From Oscillospiraceae bacterium (GTDB lineage Bacteria > Bacillota > Clostridia > Oscillospirales > Acutalibacteraceae): 13,181 bases of DNA. Position numbers and translations under genes: made by a program. Below, piece after piece: positions 12,971 to 13,181 of this stretch (within the stretch, counting starts at the first letter, position 1; the number at the start of each line of letters is the position of its first letter). Below the pieces are notes generated by a model. That model was not told the DNA's origin. It saw only the letters and a list, made by a program, of their open reading frames with translations, and made no database searches. The DNA lies in assembly GCA_022508705.1 (NCBI GenBank), contig JAFLUO010000049.1, positions 1 to 13,181 of the forward strand. The letters run 5' to 3'.

Positions 12971-12972
12971 GC

Positions 12973-13005
12973 AAAAAAAGACATCCTTACGGATGTCTTT
13001 TCTTT
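12973..13005 (-). terminator. Terminator after tRNA-Cys
   Basis: The stem AAAAGACATCC (12976-12986) pairs with GGATGTCTTTT (12991-13001), loop TTAC. On the minus strand it ends in a run of seven T. It begins just past the tRNA-Cys 3' end. Confidence 0.88.
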
Positions 13006-13008
13006 TTC

Positions 13009-13082
13009 TGGAGGCGACACCCAGACTTGAACTGGGGATCAGGGTTTTGCAGACCCACGCCTTACCACTTGGCTATGTCGCC
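13009..13082 (-). tRNA. tRNA-Cys (GCA)
   Basis: A complete 74-nt cloverleaf on the minus strand: acceptor GGCGACA pairs with TGTCGCC, D arm with AAGTGGTAAGG, anticodon GCA at 13048-13050 in the loop CTGCAAA, T loop TTCAAGT, discriminator T, and encoded CCA at 13009-13011. The first anticodon-stem pair is a T-T mismatch. The tRNA-Gly gene lies 44 bp upstream. Confidence 0.95.
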
Positions 13083-13093
13083 ATATGCACTTG

Positions 13094-13122
13094 TAAAAAA
13101 AGGACACTTTTTCTCGTGTCCT
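13094..13122 (-). terminator. Terminator-like hairpin between tRNA-Gly and tRNA-Cys
   Basis: On the minus strand AGGACAC (13116-13122) pairs with GTGTCCT (13101-13107), loop GAGAAAAA, followed by seven T (13094-13100). It looks like an intrinsic terminator, but the tRNA-Cys gene begins only 11 bp further and no good promoter fits there. Confidence 0.75.
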
Positions 13123-13126
13123 CAAA

Positions 13127-13181
13127 TGGAGCGGATGACGAGGCTCGAACTCGCTACCTCCACCTTGGCAAGGTGGCGCTC
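13127..13181 (-). tRNA. tRNA-Gly (GCC), 3' part only
   Basis: The 5' end lies beyond the window. Visible on the minus strand are the anticodon arm (CACCT / TTGCCAA / GGTGG type, anticodon GCC at 13167-13169), the T arm with GTTCGAG, acceptor 3' strand CATCCGC, discriminator T, and an encoded CCA at 13127-13129. Confidence 0.93.

Overview
The window looks like ordinary chromosome from a low-GC Gram-positive anaerobe of the Clostridia (probably an Oscillospiraceae/Eubacteriales gut-type bacterium). The pointers are AT-rich DNA, strong Shine-Dalgarno sequences, SigA-type promoters close to TTGACA-17-TATAAT, GTG/TTG starts, many U-tract terminators, tRNAs with encoded CCA, and Clostridia-type families (DUF5680, DUF3795, MmcQ/YjbR, a YtrA-type GntR operon, a LURP-one protein). 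The species assignment is inference.

Layout. The left edge holds the 3' part of tRNA-Glu(TTC) and its terminator. Next comes a tiny S23/four-helix-bundle gene preceded by heptamer inverted arrays, then a DUF5680 gene. A near-perfect promoter carrying a dyad drives a DUF3795 + MmcQ/YjbR pair. Facing these on the minus strand are a MATE exporter (1870-3222), a large membrane-anchored protein of unknown function (3353-5101), and an XRE regulator followed closely by endonuclease III (5212-6068). A plus-strand flavin-reductase-like gene (6335-6832) is followed by an intergenic region with two members of a GTAGGGG-headed palindromic repeat family.

The best-defined unit is the minus-strand operon from about 10900 to 6991. 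It has a consensus promoter with a 10-bp perfect dyad at the start point, an unlisted 26-codon membrane-peptide gene, a YtrA-like GntR repressor, an ABC ATPase and an 814-aa permease with a large C-terminal extracytoplasmic domain. It ends at a strong terminator. A cytoplasmic GH43-like glycosidase is transcribed divergently from it.

The right side has two independently promoted minus-strand genes (a LURP-one/tubby-like protein and a small membrane protein) and a tRNA-Gly/tRNA-Cys pair with a terminator-like hairpin between them. I found no transposase, CRISPR array, toxin-antitoxin pair or recognisable defence system. The most interesting items are the regulated operon with its small ORF, the XRE-nth pair with arrayed half-sites, the repeat families, and the unknown 582-aa protein.
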